NCBI RefSeq assembly: GCF_001044425.1 | Contig: NZ_LFML01000161.1 | Location: 113,845 to 177,844, forward strand | Direction: 5' to 3' | DNA length: 64,000 nt | From: Streptomyces roseus | GTDB lineage: Bacteria; Actinomycetota; Actinomycetes; Streptomycetales; Streptomycetaceae | Shown: one piece after another, positions 43,175-52,131 of the stretch | Layout: each line of letters opens with the position of its first letter | Numbering within the stretch: the stretch's first letter is position 1 | Translations under genes and position numbers: made by a program | Notes under the pieces: model-generated | Database searches by the model: none | What the model was told of the DNA's origin: nothing | The model's input: only the letters and a program-made list of their open reading frames with translations

Positions 43175-44767
43175 ATGACTGGTCAGATCACCCTCGCCAA
43201 GGAGTCGGGTCCGGCTCCGGCCCGCACCGGTTTGCGCGGCCACCCCTGGCTGACCCTCTTCGCCGTGGCGATCGGCGTCATGATGGTCACCCTCGACGGC
43301 ACGATCGTCGCCGTCGCCAACCCCGCGATCCAGAAGGACCTCGGCGCCTCGCTCGCCGACGTGCAGTGGATCACCAACGGCTACCTGCTGGCCCTCGCGG
43401 TCTCGCTGATCACCGCCGGCAAGCTCGGCGACCGCTTCGGCCACCGCCAGACCTTCCTCATAGGCATCGCCGGCTTCGCCGCCGCCTCCGCGGCGATCGG
43501 CCTCTCGTCCGGCGTCCAGTACGTCATCGCCTTCCGGGTCGCGCAGGGCCTGTTCGGCGCGCTGCTGATGCCCGCCGCACTGGGCCTGCTGCGCGCCACC
43601 TTCCCCGCCGAGAAGCTCAACATGGCGATCGGCATCTGGGGCATGGTCATCGGCGCCTCGACCGCCGCCGGGCCCATCGTCGGCGGCCTGCTGGTGGAGA
43701 ACGTCAGCTGGCAGTCCGTCTTCTTCATCAACGTGCCCGTCGGCATCATCGCGCTGGCCTTCGGCCTGTTCATCCTGGTCGACCACCGCGCCGAGAACGC
43801 CCCGAAGTCCTTCGACGCCGTCGGCATCCTGCTGCTGTCGGCGGCGATGTTCACCCTCATCTGGGCGCTGATCAAGGCCTCCGAGTGGGGCTGGGGAGAC
43901 ACCAAGACCCTGCTCTTCCTCGGCGTCTCGGTGCTCTGCTTCGTGCTCTTCGCCCTCTGGGAGTCGAAGGTCTCCGAGCCGCTGATCCCGCTCGGCATGT
44001 TCCGCTCGCTGCCGCTGTCCGCCGGCACCGTGCTCATGGTGCTGATGGCCTTCGCCTTCATGGGCGGCCTGTTCTTCGTCACCTTCTACCTGCAGAACGT
44101 GCACGGCATGAGCCCGGTCGACAGCGGTCTGCACCTGCTGCCGCTGACCGGCATGATGATCATCGGCTCGCCGCTGGCCGGCGCCGCCATCACCGCCGTC
44201 GGCCCGCGGATCCCGCTGGTCACGGGCATGGTCGCCACCGCCGTCGCCTGCTTCGGGATGTCCTCGCTGACCCCGGGCACCGGCACCCTGCAGATGTCGC
44301 TCTGGTTCGCCCTCCTCGGCGTCGGCCTCGCGCCCGTCATGGTCGGCGCCACCGAGGTGATCGTCGGCAACGCCCCGCTGGAGCTCTCCGGCGTGGCGGG
44401 CGGGCTCCAGCAGGCCGCCATGCAGGTCGGCGGCAGCCTCGGCACCGCCGTCCTCGGCGCGGTCATGGCCACCACCGTCGGCAACTCGTTCGGGGACAAT
44501 TGGGCGCGGGCCCAGCTGCCGGCCCTCACCCCGGAGCAGATGGACCTCGCGGAGAAGGGGGTCCAGGTCGGCATCGCCCCGGTCCAGCCGGGAATCCCGG
44601 CCCCGATGGCCGAGTCGATCGCCAAGGTCGCGCACGACACCTTCGTCGACGGCATGAGCACCGCCTTCACCGTCGCCGGCTGCGTCGCGGTGCTCGCCGC
44701 GGTCGTCGCCTGCTTCACCAAGCGCGGCGAGAACGCTGCCGCGGGGGCGGGCGCGGCGCACATCTGA
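43175..44767 (+). CDS. MFS efflux pump, DHA2 (EmrB/QacA) family
   Basis: 530-residue transporter with about 14 hydrophobic segments. Motif A-like GKLGDRFGHRQTFLIG follows TM2, MMVTLDGTIVAVANPAIQ lies in TM1 and motif C-like GAAITAVGPRI later. A long periplasmic loop precedes the last helix. It would export cationic or lipophilic drugs by proton antiport; the substrate is unknown. The divergent TetR repressor and operator suggest drug-inducible expression. The ATG at 43175 follows the candidate operator closely. A strong terminator follows. Confidence 0.93.
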   Translation: MTGQITLAKESGPAPARTGLRGHPWLTLFAVAIGVMMVTLDGTIVAVANPAIQKDLGASLADVQWITNGYLLALAVSLITAGKLGDRFGHRQTFLIGIAGFAAASAAIGLSSGVQYVIAFRVAQGLFGALLMPAALGLLRATFPAEKLNMAIGIWGMVIGASTAAGPIVGGLLVENVSWQSVFFINVPVGIIALAFGLFILVDHRAENAPKSFDAVGILLLSAAMFTLIWALIKASEWGWGDTKTLLFLGVSVLCFVLFALWESKVSEPLIPLGMFRSLPLSAGTVLMVLMAFAFMGGLFFVTFYLQNVHGMSPVDSGLHLLPLTGMMIIGSPLAGAAITAVGPRIPLVTGMVATAVACFGMSSLTPGTGTLQMSLWFALLGVGLAPVMVGATEVIVGNAPLELSGVAGGLQQAAMQVGGSLGTAVLGAVMATTVGNSFGDNWARAQLPALTPEQMDLAEKGVQVGIAPVQPGIPAPMAESIAKVAHDTFVDGMSTAFTVAGCVAVLAAVVACFTKRGENAAAGAGAAHI

Positions 44768-44840
44768 GCCGGGCCCGCCGCGGCCCCGCGACCGGCCCCG
44801 GGGGCGCGACCGCCCCTCCCGCGCGTCAACCGCGTACGCA

Positions 44841-44876
44841 CGACAGCCCCGCCGGACGGTTCCGGCGGGGCTGTCG
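44841..44876 (+). terminator. Strong hairpin after the DHA2 efflux gene
   Basis: A perfect 16-bp stem CGACAGCCCCGCCGGA/TCCGGCGGGGCTGTCG with loop CGGT, 73 bp past the efflux stop codon. Confidence 0.9.
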
Positions 44877-44995
44877 CCTATCCGGGTGGACCGGCCCCGG
44901 GCCCCTTCCGCCCGGCCGTCCGCGCAGGTCAGCGTGGTGTCCGAGGCGCTCGGGAACCGTCCGGGGCGCCGTCGTCCACAAGGAGTTGACCCGTC

Positions 44996-45397
44996 ATGCG
45001 CACGAGTTCACCCGCACGCTCCACCACCGTCCTGGCCGCGACCGTCCTGGCCCTCGCCGCACTCATCCCGAGTACGGCGAGCGCCGCACACGCCGCCGGT
45101 CCGCCGCCGGGCAAGGCACCCGCCTGCGCCACCGGGCAGCTGTGCCTGTGGGCGAAGCCGGAGTTCAAGGGCACCCGTCAGGCCCACGAGCTGAGCACCC
45201 TGGACATCAACAGCTGTACGGCGCTGCCCGCCGGGACCAGCGCCCAGTCCCTGATCAACCGCATCGGACGGCCGGTGACCACCTACCAGTCGGCCGAATG
45301 CGCGGAAACCGGCGAGTTCCAGACCTATCCGGGGGACGGGGTCTGGCTGCCGGAATCCCCCTACCTGGTCCGCGCCTTCAAGGTGTGGGAGCGCTAG
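44996..45397 (+). CDS. Secreted peptidase inhibitor I36-like protein
   Basis: 133-residue exported protein. Signal peptide at about 1-33 (TTVLAATVLALAALIPSTASA, cleaved near AHA). The mature domain of about 100 residues has GQLCLWAKPEFKGT and a beta-gamma-crystallin-like pattern with four cysteines (CATGQLC, NSCTAL, AECAE). It resembles the I36 family of Streptomyces metalloproteinase inhibitors; actual inhibition is not shown. The 3' end overlaps the convergent ion-channel gene by 20 nt. Confidence 0.8.
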   Translation: MRTSSPARSTTVLAATVLALAALIPSTASAAHAAGPPPGKAPACATGQLCLWAKPEFKGTRQAHELSTLDINSCTALPAGTSAQSLINRIGRPVTTYQSAECAETGEFQTYPGDGVWLPESPYLVRAFKVWER

Positions 45398-46199
45398 CGG
45401 CGACCGGAGCCGTCCCGGGCGCCGGGGCCGTCCCGGGCGCCTGGGCCGGCTCCTCGGCCCCCGCACCCGGGGCGGCCTGCGCGCCGAGCCGCCCGATCTC
45501 GGCGCGCAGCGCCCGTACTTCCGCGGTCAGTTCGGCGATCGCGGCGGTCTGCGCGCGCTCCACCTGGTCGTCGCGCTCGAACCGGGAGATGAACCAGGCC
45601 GCGATGTTGGCGGTCACCACACCCAGCAGCGCGATCCCCGACAGCATCAGTCCCACGGCGATGACCCGGCCGAGCCCGGTCGTGGGGGAGTGGTCCCCGT
45701 ACCCGACGGTCGTCATCGTGGTGAAGCTCCACCACACCGCGTCGCCCAGGTTCTTGATGTTCCCCCTCGGGGCGTCCCGCTCCACGCTCAGCACGGCGAG
45801 GGAGCCGAACATCAGCAGCCCGACCACCGCCCCCGCGACGTACGTGGTCAGCCGGATCTGCGGGGCCATCCGGGCCCGCCGGCCCACCAGCAGCAGCGTG
45901 GAGACCAGCCGCAGCAGCCGCAGCGGTTGGAACATCGGCAGCAGCACCGCGCCCAGGTCCAGCCAGTGGGTCCGTACGAACGCCTTCTTCGCCGTCGACA
46001 GGCCCAGGCGCATCAGGTAGTCGGCGGCGAAGGCGCCCCACACCACCCACTCGGTGACCGAGCACGCCCGGTGCACGGACGCGTCCGCGTCGGGCACGAC
46101 GATCGGCACGGCGTAGGCGAGGGCGAAGGCGAGGGCGAGCACGAGCAGCGGGGTCTGGCTCCGCCGCTCCCACCGCAGCTGGCGGGAGGGTTCCTTCAT
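45378..46199 (-). CDS. Potassium channel family protein
   Basis: 273-residue membrane protein resembling a voltage-gated-like channel: about four helices with a basic segment (RRARMAPQIRL), a pore helix and a selectivity filter TTVGYGD at about residues 163-169, then a last helix. After the membrane part comes a coiled coil (AQTAAIAELTAEVRALRAEIGRL) that would tetramerise the channel, ending in an Ala/Pro-rich tail. Start is ambiguous between 46199 (MKEPSRQ) and 46208 (MLRMKEP), neither with a clear ribosome-binding site. The end overlaps the I36-like gene. Confidence 0.85.
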   Translation of the reverse strand: MKEPSRQLRWERRSQTPLLVLALAFALAYAVPIVVPDADASVHRACSVTEWVVWGAFAADYLMRLGLSTAKKAFVRTHWLDLGAVLLPMFQPLRLLRLVSTLLLVGRRARMAPQIRLTTYVAGAVVGLLMFGSLAVLSVERDAPRGNIKNLGDAVWWSFTTMTTVGYGDHSPTTGLGRVIAVGLMLSGIALLGVVTANIAAWFISRFERDDQVERAQTAAIAELTAEVRALRAEIGRLGAQAAPGAGAEEPAQAPGTAPAPGTAPVAASAPTP

Positions 46200-46311
46200 A
46201 CGAAGCATCGTAAGGAACGGGTAAAGCAGAAGGGGGCGGCGCGGTGCGGCAGGGCCCCGGCGCAGTGCCGCGGCGTCCCGCGCAGGGCCGCAGACGGCCG
46301 GGGCAACGGCA

Positions 46312-46347
46312 GCGGGCCGGGGCGCACACCCGCACGCCCCGGCCCGC
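46312..46347 (-). terminator. Hairpin downstream of aceE
   Basis: A perfect 13-bp stem GCGGGCCGGGGCG/CGCCCCGGCCCGC with a 10-nt loop, 32 bp beyond the aceE stop and before the channel gene. Confidence 0.75.
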
Positions 46348-46378
46348 CGTCATCCGGCCCGTCCGCCCCCGTGAGGCG

Positions 46379-49111
46379 TTACGCGTCGCCGCCCGCGGCG
46401 CCCGGGTCGGCCGCCGCCACGTCCAGCAGCCGGTACCGGTCCACCGCCTGCTTCAGCGCGGAACGGTCGATCTTGCCCTCCTTGGCCAGCTCGGTCAGCA
46501 CCGCCAGCACCACCGACTGCGCGTCGATGTGGAAGAAGCGCCGGGCCGCACCGCGCGTGTCCGCGAAGCCGAAGCCGTCCGCGCCCAGCGAGGTGTACGC
46601 GCCGGGCACCCAGCGCGAGATCTGGTCCGGGACGGACCGCATCCAGTCCGAGACCGCCACGAACGGCCCCTCGGCACCCGACAGCTTCCGGGTCACGTAC
46701 GGGACGCGCTGCTCCTCCTCCGGGTGGAGCAGGTTGTGCTCCTCCACCTCGACGGCCTCGCGGCGCAGTTCGTTCCAGGAGGTCGCCGACCAGACGTCCG
46801 CCCGGACGTTCCACTCCTCGGCCAGGATCCGCTGGGCCTCCAGCGCCCACGGCACCGCCACGCCCGAGGCCATGATCTGCGCGCCGATGGCGCCCGCGGA
46901 GCCCGCGGACACCCGGTGGATGCCCTTGAGGATGCCGTCGACGTCGACGTCGGCCGGCTCGGCCGGGTGCTGGATCGGCTCGTTGTAGACGGTCAGGTAA
47001 TAGAAGACGTCCTCGGCCTCGGGGCCGTACATGCGGCGCAGGCCGTCCTGGACGATGTGGGCGATCTCGTACCCGTACGCCGGGTCGTAGGCCACACAGC
47101 CCGGGTTCGTCGAGGCCAGCAGCTGCGAGTGACCGTCGGCGTGCTGGAGGCCCTCACCCGTCAGGGTGGTCCGGCCGGCGGTCGCGCCCAGGACGAAACC
47201 GCGCGCCAGCTGGTCGGCCATCTGCCAGAACTGGTCACCCGTGCGCTGGAAACCGAACATCGAGTAGAAGACGTAGACCGGGATGAGCGGCTCGCCGTGC
47301 GTCGCGTACGCCGAACCCGCGGCGATCAGCGAGGCCGTGCAGCCCGCCTCCGAAATGCCGTCGTGCAGCATCTGGCCGGTCGGGGACTCCTTGTACGCGA
47401 GCAGCAGGTCGCGGTCGACCGCCTCGTACTGCTGGCCCAGCGGGTTGTAGATCTTGGCGCTCGGGAAGAACGCGTCCATGCCGAAGGTGCGGTACTCGTC
47501 CGGGGCGATCAGCACGAACCGCTTGCCGATCTCCTTGTCCCGCATCAGGTCCTTCAGGATGCGCACGAACGCCATGGTCGTGGCGATCGACTGCTGGCCC
47601 GAGCCCTTCTTCGCCGCGGCGTACGCCTTGTCGTCCGGCAGCTGCAGCGGCTTCGCGCGCACCACGCGGGTCGGCACGTAGCCGCCCAGCGAGCTGCGCC
47701 GGTCGTGCATGTACTGGATCTCCGGCGAGCCCTTGCCCGGGTGGTAGTACGGCGGGGCGCCGCCTTCCAGCTGCGCGTCCGTGATCGGGATGTGCAGGCG
47801 GTCGCGGAAGCGCTTGAGGTCGTCGACCGTCAGCTTCTTCATCTGGTGCGTCGCGTTGCGGCCCTCGAAGTTCGGACCGAGGGTCCAGCCCTTGACCGTC
47901 TGCGCCAGGATCACCGTCGGCTGGCCCTTGTGCGCCTTGGCCGCCGCGTACGCCGCGTAGATCTTCTTGTGGTCGTGGCCGCCGCGGCCCAGGTGCAGCA
48001 GCTGCTGGTCGCTCATGTTCTCGACCATCGCCCGCAGCCGCTGGTCGTCGCCGAAGAAGTGGTCGCGGATGTACGCGCCCGTCTCGGTCGCGTACGTCTG
48101 GAACTGGCCGTCCGGCGTCGAGTTCATCCGGTTGACCAGGATGCCGTCGCGGTCCTGCGCCAGCAGCGGGTCCCAGGAGCGGTCCCAGATCAGCTTGATG
48201 ACGTTCCAGCCGGCGCCGCGGAACTGCGACTCCAGCTCCTGGATGATCTTGCCGTTGCCGCGCACCGGTCCGTCGAGCCGCTGGAGGTTGCAGTTCACGA
48301 CGAAGGTCAGGTTGTCCAGGCCCTCGCGGGCGGCGATCGACAGCTGGCCGAGCGACTCCGGCTCGTCCATCTCGCCGTCTCCGAGATACGCCCAAACGTG
48401 TGACTTCGAGGTGTCGGCGATCCCGCGCGCCTCCATGTACCGGTTCATCCGGGCCTGGTAGATCGCACCGAGCGGGCCGAGGCCCATCGAGACGGTCGGG
48501 AACTCCCAGAAGTCCGGCATCAGCCGCGGGTGCGGGTAGCTGGACAGGCCGTAGGGGGCCTTCGACTTCTCCTGCCGGAACGCGTCGAGCTGCTGCTCGG
48601 AGAGCCGGTCCAGGAGGTAGGCGCGGGCGTAGATGCCGGGGGAGGCGTGCCCCTGGAAGAAGATCTGGTCGCCGCCGTCGCCCTCGTCCTTGCCCCGGAA
48701 GAAGTGGTTGAAGCCCACGTCGTAGAGGGAGGCGGAGGAGGCGAACGTGGCGATGTGGCCGCCGACGCCGATCCCCGGACGCTGGGCGCGCGAGACCATG
48801 ACGGCCGCGTTCCACCTGGTGGCGTTCAGGACCTTGCGCTCGATCTCCTCGTTGCCGGGGAAGAACGGCTCGTCCTTGGTGGCGATCGTGTTGACGTAGT
48901 CCGTGCTGCGCATCTCGGGCACGGCCACGCGCTTCTCGCGGGCCCGCTCGATCAGCCGCAGCATCAGATAGCGGGCGCGCTCACGGCCCCGCTCGTCGAC
49001 GGCTGCGTCCAGGGAGTCGAGCCACTCCTGCGTCTCCTCCGGATCGAAGTCCGGGACCTGGCTCGGCAGGCCGCCAATGATGATCGGATTGCGATCGGAT
49101 GCGGAAGCCAC
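46379..49111 (-). CDS. aceE: Pyruvate dehydrogenase E1 component, homodimeric type
   Basis: 910-residue thiamine-diphosphate enzyme that decarboxylates pyruvate and passes acetyl to the lipoyl E2 subunit. Seen: the TPP motif YLGDGEMDEPESLGQL near residues 238-255, ending NCNLQRLDGPVRGN. HDHKKIYAAYAAA and the C-terminal transketolase domain (VAVSDWMRSVPDQISRWVPG) follow. The homodimeric AceE type is standard in actinobacteria. The GTG at 49111 has AAGGA 5 nt upstream. E2/E3 genes are not adjacent. It is divergent from DUF3052 across 446 bp, so it carries its own regulated promoter region. Confidence 0.97.
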   Translation of the reverse strand: MASASDRNPIIIGGLPSQVPDFDPEETQEWLDSLDAAVDERGRERARYLMLRLIERAREKRVAVPEMRSTDYVNTIATKDEPFFPGNEEIERKVLNATRWNAAVMVSRAQRPGIGVGGHIATFASSASLYDVGFNHFFRGKDEGDGGDQIFFQGHASPGIYARAYLLDRLSEQQLDAFRQEKSKAPYGLSSYPHPRLMPDFWEFPTVSMGLGPLGAIYQARMNRYMEARGIADTSKSHVWAYLGDGEMDEPESLGQLSIAAREGLDNLTFVVNCNLQRLDGPVRGNGKIIQELESQFRGAGWNVIKLIWDRSWDPLLAQDRDGILVNRMNSTPDGQFQTYATETGAYIRDHFFGDDQRLRAMVENMSDQQLLHLGRGGHDHKKIYAAYAAAKAHKGQPTVILAQTVKGWTLGPNFEGRNATHQMKKLTVDDLKRFRDRLHIPITDAQLEGGAPPYYHPGKGSPEIQYMHDRRSSLGGYVPTRVVRAKPLQLPDDKAYAAAKKGSGQQSIATTMAFVRILKDLMRDKEIGKRFVLIAPDEYRTFGMDAFFPSAKIYNPLGQQYEAVDRDLLLAYKESPTGQMLHDGISEAGCTASLIAAGSAYATHGEPLIPVYVFYSMFGFQRTGDQFWQMADQLARGFVLGATAGRTTLTGEGLQHADGHSQLLASTNPGCVAYDPAYGYEIAHIVQDGLRRMYGPEAEDVFYYLTVYNEPIQHPAEPADVDVDGILKGIHRVSAGSAGAIGAQIMASGVAVPWALEAQRILAEEWNVRADVWSATSWNELRREAVEVEEHNLLHPEEEQRVPYVTRKLSGAEGPFVAVSDWMRSVPDQISRWVPGAYTSLGADGFGFADTRGAARRFFHIDAQSVVLAVLTELAKEGKIDRSALKQAVDRYRLLDVAAADPGAAGGDA

Positions 49112-49557
49112 GCTGTTCCTTCGCTGTCAGGGGAGTCGTGCCATGGGGTTTCGCCGCCTCCCATCGTCTTACGCTCGGTTCGAATCGTCACCCGTACCAC
49201 TGGGTAATCACTGGAGTTCGCGGCGATTCGCGCGCCGTGAGCGTCAGGTCCGGCCGAAGAGCCACCCTACGCTCAGGAAGATCGGCGGGCCCGGAGGGGC
49301 GTTCGTCCCTCAAACAGGTAGGAAAGCCGCCGAGCGGCGCCGATGATGCCGAATGAGCTGGAATGGTGTGGGATGAATCACCAGAGGTCCCCGCGGGAAG
49401 GCTGAAAGTTGCGGCGAGACGGCCGTAATCGTCACCGTTTCGACGGTCTCGGCGGCCGGGTACTTGCGCGATCCGCCGCGCCCGTGTGGACTACGCCCAA
49501 TGCTGCGCGTACGCGCGCCGCCCAAGACATTCACCGAACATGAGCAGGAGGCACCCC
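49112..49557. other. 446-bp divergent intergenic region between aceE and DUF3052 gene
   Basis: No gene is supported. It holds both promoters. A short imperfect inverted region around 49358-49383 (CTGG...CCAG arms) and an AT-richer segment at 49360-49390 are the only structure I can see. It is long for this compact genome, so regulatory sites for the pyruvate dehydrogenase gene are likely. Confidence 0.5.
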
Positions 49558-49983
49558 GTGAGCGCGACCGCGGACCACGCGGAGAGCCTGGCCGCCCGGC
49601 TGGGTTTCCAGTCCGAACAGGTGGTCCAGGAGATCGGCTACGACGACGACGTCGATCAGGAATTCCGTGACGCCGTCGAGAAGCTCGTCACCGAGCTCGC
49701 AGACGAGGACTACGACGACGTCGCCGACGCGGTGCTGTTGTGGTTCCGCGACGAGGACGGCGATCTGACGGACGCCCTGGTCGATGCGACCGAGCTGGTC
49801 GAGGACGGCGCACTGATCCTGCTGCTGACCCCCAAGACGGGCCGCGACGGCTACGTCGAGGCCAGCGACATCAGCGAGGCGGCCGAGACCGCCGGCCTCT
49901 CGCTTGCCAAGGGCCTGCCCGTCGGCAAGGAGTGGACCTCCACCAAGCTGGTGACGCCGAAGGCCGCCAAGGCCAAGCGCTGA
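49558..49983 (+). CDS. DUF3052 family protein
   Basis: 141-residue acidic cytoplasmic protein conserved across actinobacteria. Landmarks: SLAARLGFQSEQVVQEIGYDD, LLWFRDEDGDLTDALVDA and LILLLTPKTGRDGYVEASDI. It resembles a nucleotide- or SAM-binding-like fold lacking catalytic motifs. Function unknown. The GTG at 49558 has AGGAGG 7 nt upstream, a near-consensus site. It is beside aceE and followed by a hairpin and a peroxiredoxin gene. Confidence 0.85.
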   Translation: MSATADHAESLAARLGFQSEQVVQEIGYDDDVDQEFRDAVEKLVTELADEDYDDVADAVLLWFRDEDGDLTDALVDATELVEDGALILLLTPKTGRDGYVEASDISEAAETAGLSLAKGLPVGKEWTSTKLVTPKAAKAKR

Positions 49984-50007
49984 GCCGTTCCCCGCAGCCA
50001 AGCGGAC

Positions 50008-50050
50008 AGGCACCCCGCCCGCCGGAATCCTTCCGGTCGGCGGGGTGCCT
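50008..50050 (+). terminator. Long hairpin after DUF3052 gene
   Basis: Arms AGGCACCCCGCCCGCCGGAA and TTCCGGTCGGCGGGGTGCCT pair over 20 bp with two mismatches around a 3-nt loop, 25 bp past the stop codon. Confidence 0.8.
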
Positions 50051-50132
50051 GCGTTCAGGGGCCCTGGTCCGCCTAGGCTGGACCCACCCGAACAGCCCAA
50101 CGCAGGGATGCGGGAACGAAGGGATGCGAGAG

Positions 50133-50591
50133 ATGGCGATCGAGGTCGGCAGCAAGGCCCCGGACTTCGAGCTCAAGGACAACCACGGCGCCACCGTGCG
50201 GCTCTCAGACTTCCGCGGCGAGAAGGCCGTGGTGCTGCTCTTCTACCCGTTCGCCTTCACCGGCGTGTGCACCGGCGAGCTGTGCGAGCTGCGCGACCAG
50301 CTGCCGCGCTTCCAGAACGACGACGTGCAGCTCCTCGCGGTCTCCAACGACTCCGTCCCGACCCTGCGCGTCTTCGGCGAGCAGGAGAACCTCGACTACC
50401 CGCTGCTCTCGGACTTCTGGCCGCACGGCGAGACCTCCCGCGCGTACGGCGTCTTCGACGAGGAGAAGGGCTGCGCGGTGCGCGGCACCTTCATCATCGA
50501 CAAGGACGGCACCGTGCGCTGGACCGTCGTCAACGGGCTGCCCGACGCGCGTGACCTGAACGAGTACATCAAGGCCCTCGACAGTCTCTGA
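50133..50591 (+). CDS. Peroxiredoxin, AhpE-like
   Basis: 152-residue thioredoxin-fold peroxidase. The peroxidatic Cys lies in FYPFAFTGVCTGELCELRD (first Cys of CTGELC), with a second Cys four residues later. The PxxxTxxC context matches the AhpE/BCP group of actinobacteria. It would reduce hydrogen peroxide or lipid peroxides using mycothiol- or thioredoxin-type donors. ATG 50133 is chosen over ATG 50124 because AAGGG is 7 nt upstream of the former and abuts the latter. Confidence 0.92.
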   Translation: MAIEVGSKAPDFELKDNHGATVRLSDFRGEKAVVLLFYPFAFTGVCTGELCELRDQLPRFQNDDVQLLAVSNDSVPTLRVFGEQENLDYPLLSDFWPHGETSRAYGVFDEEKGCAVRGTFIIDKDGTVRWTVVNGLPDARDLNEYIKALDSL

Positions 50592-50797
50592 GAAGCCTCG
50601 CCACACCCCGGAGAGATCCCGGCAGCCCCGGAATCCGTCCTACCGCGGCGCAATCGCCGCACTTCGGGCCGGTTCCGGGAACTGTTCACCGGGAAAGACG
50701 CCGTGAGGCGGGAACCCGTCACTAGGATCGAAGCGTTGATCCCGGTAGAAACCGCACGACGGGGCGCCGCCCCACACATGAACCCAATGGAGGACCC

Positions 50798-51373
50798 GTG
50801 GGAGTCAGCCTCAGCAAGGGCGGAAACGTCTCGCTGACCAAGGCCGCGCCGAATCTGACGGCGGTCATCGTCGGTCTGGGCTGGGATGCTCGCACCACCA
50901 CCGGGGTCGACTTCGACCTCGACGCCAGCGCGATCCTGACCAACGACCAGGGCAAGGTCGCCAACGACTCGAACTTCGTGTTCTTCAACAACCTGAAGAG
51001 CCCGGACGGCTCGGTCGAGCACACCGGTGACAACACCACCGGTGAGGGCGAGGGCGACGACGAGGCGATCAAGGTGAACCTGGCCGGAGTCCCGGCCGAT
51101 GTCGCCAAGATCGTCTTCCCGGTCTCGATCTACGAGGCCGAGAGCCGCCAGCAGAGCTTCGGCCAGGTCCGCAACGCGTACATCCGCGTCGTGAACCAGG
51201 CCGACAACAGCGAGCTCGCCCGCTACGACCTCTCCGAGGACGCCTCGACCGAGACCGCCATGGTCTTCGGCGAGCTGTACCGCAACGGAGCGGAGTGGAA
51301 GTTCCGCGCCATCGGCCAGGGCTACGCCTCCGGCCTGCGCGGCATCGCCCAGGACTTCGGCGTCAACGTCTGA
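50798..51373 (+). CDS. terD: TerD-family stress protein, first tandem copy
   Basis: 191-residue cytoplasmic TerD-domain protein. Landmarks: VSLSKGGNVSLTKAAPNL, GLGWDARTTTGVDFDLDASA, FFNNLKSPDGSVEHTGDN and GEGEGDDEAIKVNL; the acidic GDDE cluster is the calcium-binding site of TerD proteins. It closely resembles the next gene (same length, most landmarks shared). The GTG at 50798 has GGAGG upstream. It is the first gene of the Ter block (terD, terD, DUF475, TerA-like). Confidence 0.95.
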   Translation: MGVSLSKGGNVSLTKAAPNLTAVIVGLGWDARTTTGVDFDLDASAILTNDQGKVANDSNFVFFNNLKSPDGSVEHTGDNTTGEGEGDDEAIKVNLAGVPADVAKIVFPVSIYEAESRQQSFGQVRNAYIRVVNQADNSELARYDLSEDASTETAMVFGELYRNGAEWKFRAIGQGYASGLRGIAQDFGVNV

Positions 51374-51530
51374 GCCTGCCAGCAGTCACCCGTCCGGCGC
51401 CGTGCACTGTGTGTACGGCGCCGGACGCGCTTTGCGGCGGGGCGCCCCGGGGGCGCACCGCCGAGCTTCACCGGCGGCCCGCCACGCGGGGCGCGCCGCG
51501 ATCACCACGTCGTCCGGGGAGGACCACAAC

Positions 51531-52106
51531 ATGGGCGTCACACTCGCCAAGGGGGGCAACGTTTCCCTCTCCAAGGCCGCACCGAACCTCACCCGGGTCC
51601 TGGTCGGTCTCGGATGGGACGCGCGCTCGACCACGGGGGCCGATTTCGACCTCGACGCCAGCGCGCTGCTGTGCCGCGACGGCCGGGTCCTGGGAGACGC
51701 GTACTTCGTCTTCTACAACAACCTGAAGAGCCCCGAGGGCTCCGTCGAACACACGGGGGACAACCTCACCGGCGAGGGTGAGGGCGATGACGAGTCGATC
51801 ATCATCGACCTGACCAAGGTGCCCGTCGAGGTCGACAAGATCGTCTTTCCGGTCTCGATCCACGAGGCGGAGGCCCGCCGGCAGAGCTTCGGCCAGGTCA
51901 GCAATGCCTTCATCCGCGTGGTCAACGACTCGGACGGCCAGGAACTGGCCCGCTACGACCTCACCGAGGACGCCTCCAACGAGACCGCGATGATCTTCGG
52001 CGAGGTCTACCGGTACGGGGGTGAATGGAAGTTCCGGGCCGTGGGGCAGGGGTACGCGTCGGGGCTCCGGGGCATCGCTCTAGACTTCGGGGTCAACGTT
52101 TCGTAA
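51531..52106 (+). CDS. terD: TerD-family stress protein, second tandem copy
   Basis: 191-residue paralogue of the preceding gene: VTLAKGGNVSLSKAAPNL, GLGWDARSTTGADFDLDASA, LKSPEGSVEHTGDN and GEGEGDDESIIIDL. It differs mainly in the charge of surface loops and in CRDGRVLGDAYF. The tandem arrangement (157 bp apart) points to local duplication. AGGAGG-like GGGGAGG precedes the ATG. It is 25 bp upstream of the membrane protein gene, so the two are probably co-transcribed and functionally linked. Confidence 0.95.
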   Translation: MGVTLAKGGNVSLSKAAPNLTRVLVGLGWDARSTTGADFDLDASALLCRDGRVLGDAYFVFYNNLKSPEGSVEHTGDNLTGEGEGDDESIIIDLTKVPVEVDKIVFPVSIHEAEARRQSFGQVSNAFIRVVNDSDGQELARYDLTEDASNETAMIFGEVYRYGGEWKFRAVGQGYASGLRGIALDFGVNVS

Positions 52107-52131
52107 AGCCGTACAAGACGATGGGGTGCCA